The notes beneath the pieces were generated by a model. That model was given only the letters and a program-made list of their open reading frames with translations, was not told the origin of the DNA and did not search any database. Positions 36,873 through 47,587 of a stretch of 64,000 bases of DNA are shown here, piece by piece. How positions within the stretch are numbered: the first letter of the stretch is position 1; each line of letters opens with the position of its first letter. Source of the DNA: Helicobacter pylori (GTDB lineage Bacteria; Campylobacterota; Campylobacteria; Campylobacterales; Helicobacteraceae); contig NZ_CP051500.1 in the NCBI RefSeq assembly GCF_016755635.1, positions 372,001-436,000 on the forward strand, written 5' to 3'. Both the position numbers and the translations under genes were made by a program.

Positions 36873-37929
36873 TATTTTAAGCCAAGAAGAAATTGATGCG
36901 CTTTTAGAAGTTGTTGATGAGAATGTGGATATTCAAAATGTCCAAAAAAAAGATATTATCCCGCAGCGCAGCGTAACCCTCTATGATTTCAAGCGCCCTA
37001 ATCGTGTGAGTAAGGAGCAACTGCGCTCTTTTAGGAGCATCCATGATAAAATGGCTAGGAATCTTTCTAGTCAAGTCTCTTCTATCATGCGTTCTATTGT
37101 AGAGATCCAGCTCCACAGCGTGGATCAAATGACTTATGGCGAATTTTTGATGAGTTTGCCTAGCCCTACGAGTTTTAATGTCTTTTCCATGAAGCCTATG
37201 GGAGGAACGGGGGTTTTAGAGATTAATCCTAGCATCGCTTTCCCCATGATTGACAGACTATTAGGGGGCAAGGGGAGCGCGTATGATCAAAACAGGGAGT
37301 TTAGCGATATTGAATTGAATTTATTGGATACGATTTTACGCCAGGTGATGCAAATTTTAAAAGAAGTGTGGTCGCCTGTGGTGGAGATGTATCCTACCAT
37401 TGACGCTAAAGAATCCAGCGCGAATGTGGTCCAAATCGTCGCTCAAAATGAAATTTCTATCATGGTGGTTTTAGAGATTATTATCGGTCATAGCCGTGGG
37501 ATGATGAATATTTGTTACCCGGTGATTTCCATTGAGAGCATTCTTTCTAAAATGGGGAGTAGGGATTTGATGCTTTCAGAAACGAACTCTAAAAAGAGCC
37601 GTAATAAGGAATTGCAAGCGTTATTGAGCGGGGTGAGCGTGGATATGATCGTGTTTTTGGGCGCGGTAGAATTGAGTTTGAAAGAAATGTTGGATTTAGA
37701 TGTGGGGGATACTATCCGGTTGAATAAAGTCGCCAATGATGAAGTGAGCGTGTATGTGCATAAAAAAAAGCGTTATTTAGCGAGTGTGGGGTTTCAAGGG
37801 TATAGGAAAACCATTCAAATTAAAGAAGTGATTTATAGTGAAAAAGAACGCACTAAAGAAATTTTAGAAATGCTAGAAGAACAGCGCAGAGGCAAAGTGG
37901 GCGATATTATGAAAATAGAAGAAGAGTGA
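36865..37929 (+). CDS. fliM: Flagellar motor switch protein FliM
   Basis: Rotor C-ring protein that binds phospho-CheY. The N-terminal CheY-binding peptide LSQEEIDALLE is at about 5-15. The middle CheC-like domain contains the switch signature and the GGxG-like LLGGKGSAYDQNREFSDIE. The C-terminal SpoA domain has DVGDTIRLNKVANDEVSVYV. The 354 residues are normal. It overlaps fliA upstream and is followed by fliY after 3 bases. Confidence 0.98.
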   Translation: MADILSQEEIDALLEVVDENVDIQNVQKKDIIPQRSVTLYDFKRPNRVSKEQLRSFRSIHDKMARNLSSQVSSIMRSIVEIQLHSVDQMTYGEFLMSLPSPTSFNVFSMKPMGGTGVLEINPSIAFPMIDRLLGGKGSAYDQNREFSDIELNLLDTILRQVMQILKEVWSPVVEMYPTIDAKESSANVVQIVAQNEISIMVVLEIIIGHSRGMMNICYPVISIESILSKMGSRDLMLSETNSKKSRNKELQALLSGVSVDMIVFLGAVELSLKEMLDLDVGDTIRLNKVANDEVSVYVHKKKRYLASVGFQGYRKTIQIKEVIYSEKERTKEILEMLEEQRRGKVGDIMKIEEE

Positions 37930-37932
37930 GAA

Positions 37933-38796
37933 ATGCAAGATTTTATTAAGATTTTTATTCAAGAGGTTGTCTCTACTTTAGAAGGGTTAGTGGGTAAGGC
38001 TCCAAGCGTGGGATTAGAAAAAGAAATTTCTAGTAGCGAAGAATCTTTTTTGAAATTAATCAGCGTGCCTTATGCAAGGGTTAAGATTAGTGCGATTGAA
38101 AAAGAAGAGAGCTCTATTGAATTACTGGCTCCGGTAGATTTAGTTACCGCTTTAAGCGATTTGATGCTAGGAGGTGAGGGGGCGAGTAAGGAAGAAATGG
38201 ATAATGACGATTTAGACGCTTTTAAAGAAATGGCTTCTAATATTTTTGGTGCGATCGCTACGAGCTTGAAGTCTCAAGAATTGCTCCCTAAACTCAATTT
38301 CACTACCACGAACGCTGAGATCGCTAAAGAGCTTCCTAAAAAAGAAGATTACGCTAAAGCGATGGTGTTTTCTTTTAAAATGGAAGCCATCAAAGAAAGC
38401 CAAATCGTTTTATTGACTACGGCGGCTTTTGAGGGCCAATTTGAAAAAACGCATAAAGAAGAAAAAGAAGAAACGACACAGAGCGCTACTGAAGAGATTA
38501 AAACCCACGATGCGTCTTTAGAAAACATAGAAATCCGCAATATCAGCATGCTTTTGGATGTGAAATTGAACGTTAAAGTGCGTATCGGGCAAAAAAAGAT
38601 GATTTTAAAAGATGTGGTCTCTATGGATATAGGGAGCGTGGTAGAGTTGGATCAATTGGTGAATGACCCTTTGGAAATTCTTGTAGATGACAAGGTGATC
38701 GCTAAGGGCGAAGTGGTGATCGTGGATGGGAATTTTGGCATTCAGATCACGGATATTGGCACTAAAAAAGAACGCTTAGAGCAACTGAAAAATTAA
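37933..38796 (+). CDS. fliY: Flagellar motor switch phosphatase-like protein FliY
   Basis: Second switch protein in this operon. The C-terminal SpoA/FliN domain is clear (SMLLDVKLNVKVRIGQKKM, then DIGSVVELDQLVNDPLEILV). The N-terminal region resembles the FliM/CheC middle domain (DDLDAFKEMASNIFGAIATSL), so this is FliY rather than plain FliN. A separate fliN exists elsewhere in H. pylori. In Bacillus FliY dephosphorylates CheY; whether that activity is kept here cannot be told from sequence. Confidence 0.93.
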   Translation: MQDFIKIFIQEVVSTLEGLVGKAPSVGLEKEISSSEESFLKLISVPYARVKISAIEKEESSIELLAPVDLVTALSDLMLGGEGASKEEMDNDDLDAFKEMASNIFGAIATSLKSQELLPKLNFTTTNAEIAKELPKKEDYAKAMVFSFKMEAIKESQIVLLTTAAFEGQFEKTHKEEKEETTQSATEEIKTHDASLENIEIRNISMLLDVKLNVKVRIGQKKMILKDVVSMDIGSVVELDQLVNDPLEILVDDKVIAKGEVVIVDGNFGIQITDIGTKKERLEQLKN

Positions 38797-39854
<1,058 letters not shown>

Positions 39855-39874
39855 GCTAGCTTTTTTAAAATCTC

Positions 39875-40327
39875 TTAATATTCACTCTCTTGGCATTCTT
39901 TACACCACACAAACATTTTCATGTCATGGCTAATCAGCTTGGCTTGATATTTTTTAACGACTTCATTCTGGCGGTTTTCAATTTCGGGGTCTGCAAATTC
40001 AATGATCTTGCCGCAATGCAAACAAATGATGTGATCATGGTGTTCTTTAGCCGCAATTTCATAACGCCGGCCGCTTTTTGAAGTCTCTAAAACACAGATA
40101 AAATTTTCTTTTTCTAAGAAATTCAAAATGCGATAGACTGAAGAAATGCTGGTGTTTTTGTCCTTTTGGCGGATAGAATGCGTGATTTCTTCAGGGCTTA
40201 GGTGTGTGCCGCTGCGATACAAAACGCTCACCACTTCTTCTCTTTGTTTTGAATTTTTGAGTCCGTTTTTTTTGATAGACATCCTCAAGCGCTCTAAAAT
40301 GGATTCCAAAGTTTCTAATCTTTTCAT
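39875..40327 (-). CDS. fur: Ferric uptake regulator Fur
   Basis: Iron-responsive repressor, which in H. pylori also acts without iron. The 150 residues have the N-terminal winged helix (TSISSVYRILNFLEKENFI), the metal-binding EHHDHIICLHCGKIIEF, and a second CxxC pair (VWCKEC) near the end for structural zinc. An N-terminal extension of about 10 residues is typical for this species. It has its own promoter with an operator in front. Confidence 0.98.
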   Translation of the reverse strand: MKRLETLESILERLRMSIKKNGLKNSKQREEVVSVLYRSGTHLSPEEITHSIRQKDKNTSISSVYRILNFLEKENFICVLETSKSGRRYEIAAKEHHDHIICLHCGKIIEFADPEIENRQNEVVKKYQAKLISHDMKMFVWCKECQESEY

Positions 40328-40371
40328 GCTGATATTTTCCTTATCCGTAAAATGATTTTTATAACTAGAAT

Positions 40372-40390
40372 ATTATTATACAATAATAAT
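40372..40390 (-). promoter_or_regulatory. fur promoter with overlapping Fur-box-like operator
   Basis: ATTATTAT-ACA-ATAATAAT is a perfect 8-bp inverted repeat. The minus-strand TATAAT box (40380-40375) lies inside it, 48 bases before the fur start. Fur is known to autoregulate in H. pylori, and TAATAATnATTATTA-type sequences are its targets. Binding here is inference. Confidence 0.65.
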
Positions 40391-40486
40391 GCGATGAACC
40401 ATAGATAAAACTCATTATTATTTTAATTTAATCAAAAAATATTGATTTTTTATTACTATTGTCGCATTTTAATGTAACTTATAAGA

Positions 40487-41662
40487 TCAATTTCTTATTT
40501 TATCAAGCCATTCTAAAAGGGTTTTTTCAAACCCTATGCCTTGAGAAGAAACCAAATTGAGAGGTTTTTCTAAATAATCTTGTTTGACATAGCCGTTATA
40601 ATCATGCGGGTAAAGGTAGTCTTTAGCGTTAGGCAGCAAGTGTTTAGGAATGGGGTAGAGCAAGCCTTTTTGAACGCAATCCAAAGCCTGATTGATCGCT
40701 CTATAGGCCGTGTTGGACTTGGGCGAACAAGCCAGATAAATCACGCATTGGCTTAAAATGATGCGCGCTTCAGGGTAGCCGATTTGTTTGACTGAAAGCA
40801 AGCAAGAAGAGGCTAAATTAAGGGCGTTTGGGTTAGCGTTACCAATATCTTCGCTCGCAAAAATCACCAGCCTTCTGGCGATAAATTCCGGGTTTTCCCC
40901 ACCAGCAATCAAGCGCGCCAAATAATAAATGGAAGCGTTTTCATCGCTCCCTCTTAAAGATTTGATTAACGCACTAGTAAGGTTATAATGCGTATCATCA
41001 CTATAAGATCCGTCATTTAGGCTATGAGGCCGTAAGGATTGCAGCGTTTCTAAAGTGATAGGATCTTCTATTTTGGCGCTCAAATCTAAAAGGTTTAATA
41101 ACGCTCTAGCATCGCCAGCGCTGTTGTTTAAAAGATAGGTTTTAGCGCTAGGCTCTATTTGTTTTTTGAGCAATGTTAAAGCTTTAGCGCAAAGCTTGTC
41201 TAAATCGCTCTTGTTTAGGGGGGTCAATTCAAAAATAAAACTTCTTGAGCGGATCGCATGGCTTAGGCTGTAATTAGGATCTTGCGTGCTAGCCCCTAAG
41301 ATCAAAGCGTGATCTTTTTCCATGGTGGGGAGTAAAAATTCTTGTTGGGTTTTATTCAATCTGTGGGTTTCATCAATAAAAACAACCGGTTTTAAGAGGG
41401 TGTTTTGGTAATTTTTAAGTTTAAGGCGTAAATCCTCTAATTTAAAATCCGTCGCATTAAATAAAAGAATGGGGCGCTCTAGCATGCGGGCGATGATTTG
41501 AGCCAGGCTTGTTTTACCCACGCCAGGAGGGCCATAGAAAAAGGCATGGGGGAAGTGTTTGGATTGTAAGGCTTTAAATAAGGGGGCGTCTTTGCCTATT
41601 AGATGCTCTTGGCCTAAAAAATCTTCTAGGCTTTTTGGGTTTAAAAGCGAAGTCAGGCTCAT
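40487..41662 (-). CDS. rarA: Replication-associated recombination protein RarA (MgsA)
   Basis: AAA+ ATPase related to clamp loaders and RuvB, acting at stalled forks. Walker A GPPGVGKTS is at about 44-52, Walker B VFIDETHRL at about 93-101, and the C-terminal RarA domain has LIAGGENPEFIARRLVIFASEDIG, with the conserved piece ARRLVIFASEDIG. The length of 391 residues is slightly below E. coli RarA (447). It starts within the end of hspR (ATGA overlap), making it the third gene of the cbpA-hspR operon. Confidence 0.93.
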   Translation of the reverse strand: MSLTSLLNPKSLEDFLGQEHLIGKDAPLFKALQSKHFPHAFFYGPPGVGKTSLAQIIARMLERPILLFNATDFKLEDLRLKLKNYQNTLLKPVVFIDETHRLNKTQQEFLLPTMEKDHALILGASTQDPNYSLSHAIRSRSFIFELTPLNKSDLDKLCAKALTLLKKQIEPSAKTYLLNNSAGDARALLNLLDLSAKIEDPITLETLQSLRPHSLNDGSYSDDTHYNLTSALIKSLRGSDENASIYYLARLIAGGENPEFIARRLVIFASEDIGNANPNALNLASSCLLSVKQIGYPEARIILSQCVIYLACSPKSNTAYRAINQALDCVQKGLLYPIPKHLLPNAKDYLYPHDYNGYVKQDYLEKPLNLVSSQGIGFEKTLLEWLDKIRN

Positions 41663-42030
41663 TTTTTAAATAAAATCAATTCATAAAAATTAGTAGGGGT
41701 GTTTAAATTTTTCGTTGGGGTTTTGGTGTTTTTAGAGTGTTTGTGCAGAGCGTCTTGCAATTCTTTATTCAGGCTGTCTAACTCATCAAGCTTTTCTTTT
41801 AAACGCAAAATAATATCCACACCCGCTAGATTAACCCCCATATCCCTTGTAAGGCGTAAAATCGTTTTGATTTTGTCCATGTCTCGTTGGGAATATAGGC
41901 GCATTTTCCCATCAGTCCTGCTAGGCTCTATCAAACCCTCTTTTTCATATTGGCGCAAGGTTTGAGGGTGCACGCCTAAGATTTTAGCCACAACGCTTAT
42001 CAAATAAAGCGGTTCATCATAATCGCACAC
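41659..42030 (-). CDS. hspR: Heat-shock repressor HspR
   Basis: MerR-type repressor of the cbpA, groESL and hrcA-grpE-dnaK operons. The winged helix-turn-helix is at residues 7-50 (YLISVVAKILGVHPQTLRQY, then EKEGLIEPSRTDGKMRLYS). A coiled dimerisation helix (LKEKLDELDSLNKELQDALH) follows. The 123 residues match the known protein. It lies between cbpA and rarA and would repress its own operon through the site at 42949-42969. Confidence 0.96.
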   Translation of the reverse strand: MCDYDEPLYLISVVAKILGVHPQTLRQYEKEGLIEPSRTDGKMRLYSQRDMDKIKTILRLTRDMGVNLAGVDIILRLKEKLDELDSLNKELQDALHKHSKNTKTPTKNLNTPTNFYELILFKK

Positions 42031-42039
42031 GATTCCTCC

Positions 42040-42906
42040 TTACAATTCTTTTTCTAATAACGCTTTTAACTCGCTAGAAAGCGTTTCAGTTTTAGGCAAA
42101 ATCAAACGAGCTTGCAAATACAAATCCCCCACATGCGAAGTTTTTCTGTTTTTGATCCCTTTGTCTTTAATGCGGAATTTTTGCATCGCTTTTGTGTTAG
42201 GGGGAATGGTTAGGGTTAAGGTTTTATGCCAAGTAGCGATTTCAATTTTCCCTCCAAAAAGAGCCGTTTTTAAGGGTAAATCAAAGATTTGGATAATATC
42301 GTCTTTCTCGCGCCTATAAATTTCATCTTCTTCAATATGGATCTGCAAGAGCAAATCGCCCCTGCCCGTTCGCCCCATTTTCCCCTTGTTGCGAACCCTA
42401 ATTTTTTCGCCCTCTTCCACGCCGATAGGGATTTTAAGGCTAAAAGTCTCATTATTGATGCTCACTTGTTTTTTATTGCCTAAAAGGGTGTCTAGAACAG
42501 AGACATTTAAAGTGGTGGTCATGTCTAAATCTTCATGGGCAAAATTGGAAAAATTAAAGCCAGAAAAGCCTTGTGAATTTTGAGAAAATCTTTGCGAAAA
42601 GCCTCCTCTCCCAAAAATAGAGCTTAAAATATCGTCTAAATCTTCACTAGCGCTGCGGCTTCTGGCAAAATCGCTGAAATTCTGCCCGCCAAACATGTTA
42701 TCGCCAAACTGATCGTATTGGCGGCGTTTTTCTTCGTCGCTTAAAATTTCATAAGCGGCGTTGATTTCTTTGAATTTTTCTTCGGCTTCTTTGGTTTTAT
42801 TCAAATCCGGGTGGTATTGTCTGGCTAAACGGCGGTAGGATTTTTTGATTTCATCTTGGTTGGCGTTTTCGCTCACATTTAAAGTTTGGTATAAACTCTT
42901 GCTCAT
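42040..42906 (-). CDS. cbpA: Co-chaperone CbpA (DnaJ-like)
   Basis: J-domain co-chaperone. The HPD tripeptide is at about 32-34, within [18 protein letters not shown] Gly/Phe-rich linker ([20 protein letters not shown]) follows, then two beta-barrel client-binding domains; the four-CxxCxGxG zinc domain of DnaJ is absent, hence CbpA type. In H. pylori CbpA also stimulates HspR binding. The 288 residues are normal. It leads the operon cbpA-hspR-rarA. Confidence 0.96.
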   Translation of the reverse strand: MSKSLYQTLNVSENANQDEIKKSYRRLARQYHPDLNKTKEAEEKFKEINAAYEILSDEEKRRQYDQFGDNMFGGQNFSDFARSRSASEDLDDILSSIFGRGGFSQRFSQNSQGFSGFNFSNFAHEDLDMTTTLNVSVLDTLLGNKKQVSINNETFSLKIPIGVEEGEKIRVRNKGKMGRTGRGDLLLQIHIEEDEIYRREKDDIIQIFDLPLKTALFGGKIEIATWHKTLTLTIPPNTKAMQKFRIKDKGIKNRKTSHVGDLYLQARLILPKTETLSSELKALLEKEL

Positions 42907-42948
42907 GGATCACCTTTAAAATAGTTTTATTAGAATACTATCATAAAT

Positions 42949-42969
42949 CTTTAGTGTTAGTCAATCAAG
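42949..42969 (-). promoter_or_regulatory. HAIR-like HspR operator upstream of cbpA
   Basis: On the minus strand CTTGATT-N7-ACTAAAG matches the HAIR consensus CTTGAGT-N7-ACTCAAG at 12 of 14 positions with the exact 7-base spacer. It lies 43-63 bases upstream of the cbpA ATG, just upstream of a TAGTAT-like -10. HspR is the known repressor of this promoter. Confidence 0.75.
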
Positions 42970-43073
42970 TTTATTGATAATGCTTTTAGGTAATGGAGAT
43001 TTTAAACCCGTTTCAGCGCAATTAAAAGGAATTTTCATTAAAATATTGAGTTTAAATCCACGATGAGTTTTTA

Positions 43074-44333
43074 ATGCAATACAAGAAAAATAAGAAAAAT
43101 AAGAAAAGATATTATTATTTAGTGCTATGGATCCTTTTTTTAAATGGTCTGTCTTTGAAAGCTTTAGAAATCGCAGTCAAACCTTTTGGCTATTTGGGGC
43201 TATTGTATAATCAAGGGGCGCAAAAAAACCCTCACAGCTATGTGGGGGCTTTAGCGCACCTTGGGGTGGATTTTTCTTATAGCAATGGGTGGTCCTTTGG
43301 TATTGGAGCGATTGGAGCTTGGAATATTTATAACAAACAGCGTTTGGCCAACCTTTACATCAGTCTGGGGAATTTTTTTGGTAGTTCTAAAAATGTTAAA
43401 CCTTATTTGAGCGCTGGCGATGTTTCTGATGCGTATGTTCAATACACTAACCAGCGTTTTAAAATAGCTTTAGGGCGTTTTAATACCGATTTTGTGGATT
43501 TTGATTGGATAGGGGGCAATATTCAAGGAATCTCTGTGGCTTTTAAGCAAAATTCCATGCGTTATTTTGGGATTTTTATGGATAGCATGCTTTATAATGG
43601 GCATCAAATCAACAAAGAGCAAGGGAATCGGATTGCTACTTCCCTAAACGCTCTAGCGTCCTATGACCCTGTGTCTAAACGCTTGTATGTTGGGGGGGAA
43701 GTGTTTGTTTTAGGCGCAGAATACAGGCATGAAAATCTTAAGGTGCTTCCTTTTATTTTAACGGACACCCGCTTGCCTTTGCCCACTCAAAATGTTTTAG
43801 TGCAAGTGGGGGGTAAGTTGGAATATGAGGCTTCTTTGGCTAAGGGTTTCACTTCGCACACTCTAGTGCATGGCATGTATCAATACGGCAACACTGACGC
43901 TACCACCAACGCTAAAAATGCCGGCTTGTTTTTGATCGATCAAACTTTTAAATACAAAATTTTTAATTTTGGAACGGGTTTTTATATCGTTCCAGCAAGA
44001 AACAATAAGGGCTATCTATGGACTTTTAATGACAGGACTAAATTCTATGGCCGTGGGATCAACGCGCCCGGCGTGCCAGCGATTTATTTTGCAAACTCCA
44101 GCATTTCAGGCTATGTTTTTTTAGGGCTTAAGACTAAAAGGGTGCGTTTAGACGCGATGGTGGCTTTTGGGGATTACCAAGAATATTCTTTAATGAGCAG
44201 TTTTAGGGTTTGGACTTATAGGAGTTTGTCTTTTGATATGGGTGGGGGGTATGTGTATGCTTACAATTCTAAAGCCACGAGAAAAAGTCTTGGGAATAGT
44301 TCTTTTGTCTTTTTTGGGAAGTTTTTGTTTTAA
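43074..44333 (+). CDS. Porin-like outer membrane protein
   Basis: Protein of 419 residues. A Lys/Asn-rich start (QYKKNKKNKKR) precedes the signal hydrophobic core YYLVLWILFLNGLSLKALEI. The mature part alternates aromatic-ended strands and turns throughout (for example SNGWSFGIGAIGAWNIYN, GYVFLGLKTKRVRLDAMVAF) and ends FGKFLF with terminal Phe. It resembles the Hof/OprD-like porins of Helicobacter in length and pattern, but I cannot name the member. The N-terminal Lys/Asn stretch is coded by a 9-base tandem repeat (43083-43106). It converges on the exonuclease gene. Confidence 0.82.
   Translation: MQYKKNKKNKKRYYYLVLWILFLNGLSLKALEIAVKPFGYLGLLYNQGAQKNPHSYVGALAHLGVDFSYSNGWSFGIGAIGAWNIYNKQRLANLYISLGNFFGSSKNVKPYLSAGDVSDAYVQYTNQRFKIALGRFNTDFVDFDWIGGNIQGISVAFKQNSMRYFGIFMDSMLYNGHQINKEQGNRIATSLNALASYDPVSKRLYVGGEVFVLGAEYRHENLKVLPFILTDTRLPLPTQNVLVQVGGKLEYEASLAKGFTSHTLVHGMYQYGNTDATTNAKNAGLFLIDQTFKYKIFNFGTGFYIVPARNNKGYLWTFNDRTKFYGRGINAPGVPAIYFANSSISGYVFLGLKTKRVRLDAMVAFGDYQEYSLMSSFRVWTYRSLSFDMGGGYVYAYNSKATRKSLGNSSFVFFGKFLF
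43083..43106. repeat. 9-bp tandem repeat at the start of the porin-like gene
   Basis: AAGAAAAAT is repeated about 2.7 times, coding KKN repeats before the signal peptide. Copy change would alter the basic n-region without a frameshift. Confidence 0.6.
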
Positions 44334-44354
44334 AAAATCAAAGATAAAAATGTT

Positions 44355-45221
44355 TTAAGAAATTCTTTTAAAATCAGGTCTTTGGGGTTTTTTAGGGAAA
44401 AAGGTTTTTTTAAACTCAGGCTCCCATAGTTTGATCACGCCATGGTGGGTCATCTGGTGCATATTGACTAAACGCATGTTCAAAAGAGCCTTTTCTTTAG
44501 CTTCGCTATCGCTCAAATCTTCTTTAATTTTGAACGCTTGAATGATTTGCTCCCACAATTCATGCTCTTTAGCGTCTTTATTTAAAAAATCTTTATAGTT
44601 GAAGCCGCCAATCCCTTTAACCCCTTTAATATTATCCCCCTTATCCCCCACAACGCACTGATAATAAGCAAAAAAATGAGCCTCTTTTCGACTCACATTA
44701 AAAAAAGCGTTGGTTTTGAGGTTGAAATGAGAGCCTCTATTGGAATACAAAATATCCTTATCCATGCTGGCTATCACATAATTTTTGGGGTCTTTCTTTT
44801 TATAAAATGAGATAATATCATCGGCTTCATATTCAAAACAATGTTCGCCCTGGATTCTAGCCCCTTTTTTTAGGGGGTATTTTTCCACTAAAGCGATCTT
44901 TAGAGCTTTTAAAAGAGATCTAAAATATTCATCAAATTGGTGGCGTTTTTGTTTGTAATGATCGCACAGCTGGTAGCGGAAACTCTCTCTGCCCCTAGTG
45001 ATAAAAAAAAGCGTTTTAGAGCAACGGGTTTTGCGCATGATGGATAAAATTTGAGTGGTAAGAAAGATCATGCCCACTTCTTGCAAGCTGCAAGCGGCGA
45101 ATCTTTTAGGGAGCGTTTTATTGGAGAGTAAACGCCTAACAATATTAGGGATAACACAATCAATGTCTAGTAAAAGGGTTTTTGAATGTGCAAACCTTGC
45201 CTTGTTAAACGCTTGTCTAAT
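44355..45221 (-). CDS. 5'-3' exonuclease (FEN/Xni-like) with no canonical start codon
   Basis: The C-terminal part is a flap-endonuclease-type exonuclease: YEADDIISFYKKK, VIASMDKDILY, then VVGDKGDNIKGVKGIGG with the helix-hairpin-helix. The first canonical start in this frame is TTG 45086 (243 residues), but that would drop the N-terminal catalytic Asp motif. The same frame stays open upstream and encodes SKTLLLDIDCVIPNIVRRLL, which fits the missing motif. An in-frame TAA closes it at 45230-45228. No ATG, GTG or TTG lies between; an ATT at 45221, about 6 bases after AAGGA, is the best candidate. The coordinates use that start and are tentative. Confidence 0.7.
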   Translation of the reverse strand: MRQAFNKARFAHSKTLLLDIDCVIPNIVRRLLSNKTLPKRFAACSLQEVGMIFLTTQILSIMRKTRCSKTLFFITRGRESFRYQLCDHYKQKRHQFDEYFRSLLKALKIALVEKYPLKKGARIQGEHCFEYEADDIISFYKKKDPKNYVIASMDKDILYSNRGSHFNLKTNAFFNVSRKEAHFFAYYQCVVGDKGDNIKGVKGIGGFNYKDFLNKDAKEHELWEQIIQAFKIKEDLSDSEAKEKALLNMRLVNMHQMTHHGVIKLWEPEFKKTFFPKKPQRPDFKRIS

Positions 45222-45347
45222 GGTTAATCCTTAAGTTGAATTTCTCTTTTTTAAAAGCTAAACTATTATAGCAAATATATAGCAAATAATAAGTTATTTT
45301 AATAATAATTAGCTCTATTCTCATTAAATACGCTAAATTTTGATTGT

Positions 45348-45368
45348 AAAAACGCTTTTGGCATTTTT
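45348..45368 (-). terminator. Terminator hairpin downstream of HP1021
   Basis: In the minus-strand transcript AAAAATGC pairs with GCGTTTTT (one G-U) around five bases, with the T-run forming the 3' arm, 50 bases after the stop at 45418. Confidence 0.5.
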
Positions 45369-45417
45369 ACTTTTTATGATCAAACGCCCAATGAAAACAG
45401 GGCTTAAGGATTTTCTT

Positions 45418-46314
45418 TTATTTGCGCGGTAAGTTATACTTCCGGCGTTTTTCCCAAAGGCTTTTGCGGCTAATGCCAAGCTTGTTGGCTAATTCTGTAT
45501 CGGTGCAAGTGGAAGAAAAATGCCTGATCGCTTCTTTTTCATACTCTTGAATGGAAAGGAAAGTCGTGTGGTTATTAAACAAAGATAGGGGCTTATTGCC
45601 GCATTCAATGCTCACAATTTTAGGAAATTCTAGGGGTTCTTTATGGGTATAAGATAAAACAATAGGGCATGAACGGGCCAATTCTAGCAATTTCAATTGC
45701 TCATCTTTTTTAAGCTCTTCTAAATGCATGATGTAAAAAGGGCGTTCTAATTTGTCTTTATTCTTGTATAGTTCTTTCCAAGTGGTATCCTTTAAAGAGA
45801 AAAAAGAAAAATCCATTTGCCTTTCTTTAGCGTATTGCAATAAATAAGCGTTCGCAAGCTCTTGAGAGGGCGTGTGAATAATAAAGGGCGGCCTGTAGGA
45901 AAAATCTTTAGGCAAGGGCAATTCCGCATGGATAAAGTCTAAGTAATTTTCATAAAATCCCAAGCGAGCGGTCATTTCTTGGTAGGCTTTGTGGTATTGG
46001 ATCTTGCGCAACAATTCATCCATTTTAAAAGGTTTTAGAATATAATCTCTCGCTCCCGCTTGAATGGGTTTATTCACGCCATCTTCATTGACATGCGAAG
46101 CCATCATGATAATGATTTGCTTGGAATTATAACGCACAAAGTGTTCGCAACGCCCTTGAGTGCAAACTTTAGAAGAAACCAAAATCACATCATAAGGCTC
46201 TTTATTTTCTTCTGAAATGCTAGAGATAATCTCGCAAAAATGCCCTAAATCATGCAAATTATGCGAGATGCTCCTAGCTAGCGCTAAATCGTCTTCAATG
46301 ATTAAGATTTTCAT
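45418..46314 (-). CDS. Atypical response regulator HP1021
   Basis: Orphan regulator of 298 residues found in epsilonproteobacteria. The N-terminal receiver keeps IIEDD and the LKPF lysine, but the phosphoacceptor position is Ser (VILVSSKV, about residue 47), so it should not be phosphorylated. The C-terminal helix-turn-helix is Fis-like (DTELANKLGISRKSLWEKRR). In H. pylori it is reported to bind oriC, limit DnaA-driven replication, and act as a redox-sensitive transcription regulator. ATG 46314 follows AAAGGAAG. Confidence 0.95.
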   Translation of the reverse strand: MKILIIEDDLALARSISHNLHDLGHFCEIISSISEENKEPYDVILVSSKVCTQGRCEHFVRYNSKQIIIMMASHVNEDGVNKPIQAGARDYILKPFKMDELLRKIQYHKAYQEMTARLGFYENYLDFIHAELPLPKDFSYRPPFIIHTPSQELANAYLLQYAKERQMDFSFFSLKDTTWKELYKNKDKLERPFYIMHLEELKKDEQLKLLELARSCPIVLSYTHKEPLEFPKIVSIECGNKPLSLFNNHTTFLSIQEYEKEAIRHFSSTCTDTELANKLGISRKSLWEKRRKYNLPRK

Positions 46315-46345
46315 CCATTCTTCCTTTTATCACATTTTATCACAT

Positions 46346-47584
<1,239 letters not shown>

Positions 47585-47587
47585 CTA

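Noticed and set aside
42955-42985. Possible further copy of the dispersed core upstream of cbpA (TCAATCAAGTTTATTGATAA)
   Set aside because: It matches only TCAAG plus AT-rich sequence; the better explanation is the HAIR operator that overlaps it.
46325-46345. Direct repeat of about 10 bp (TTTTATCACA twice) before the HP1021 start
   Set aside because: Only two copies in AT-rich DNA, overlapping the ribosome-binding region; it does not fit an HP1021 box that I know, so I do not call it an operator.
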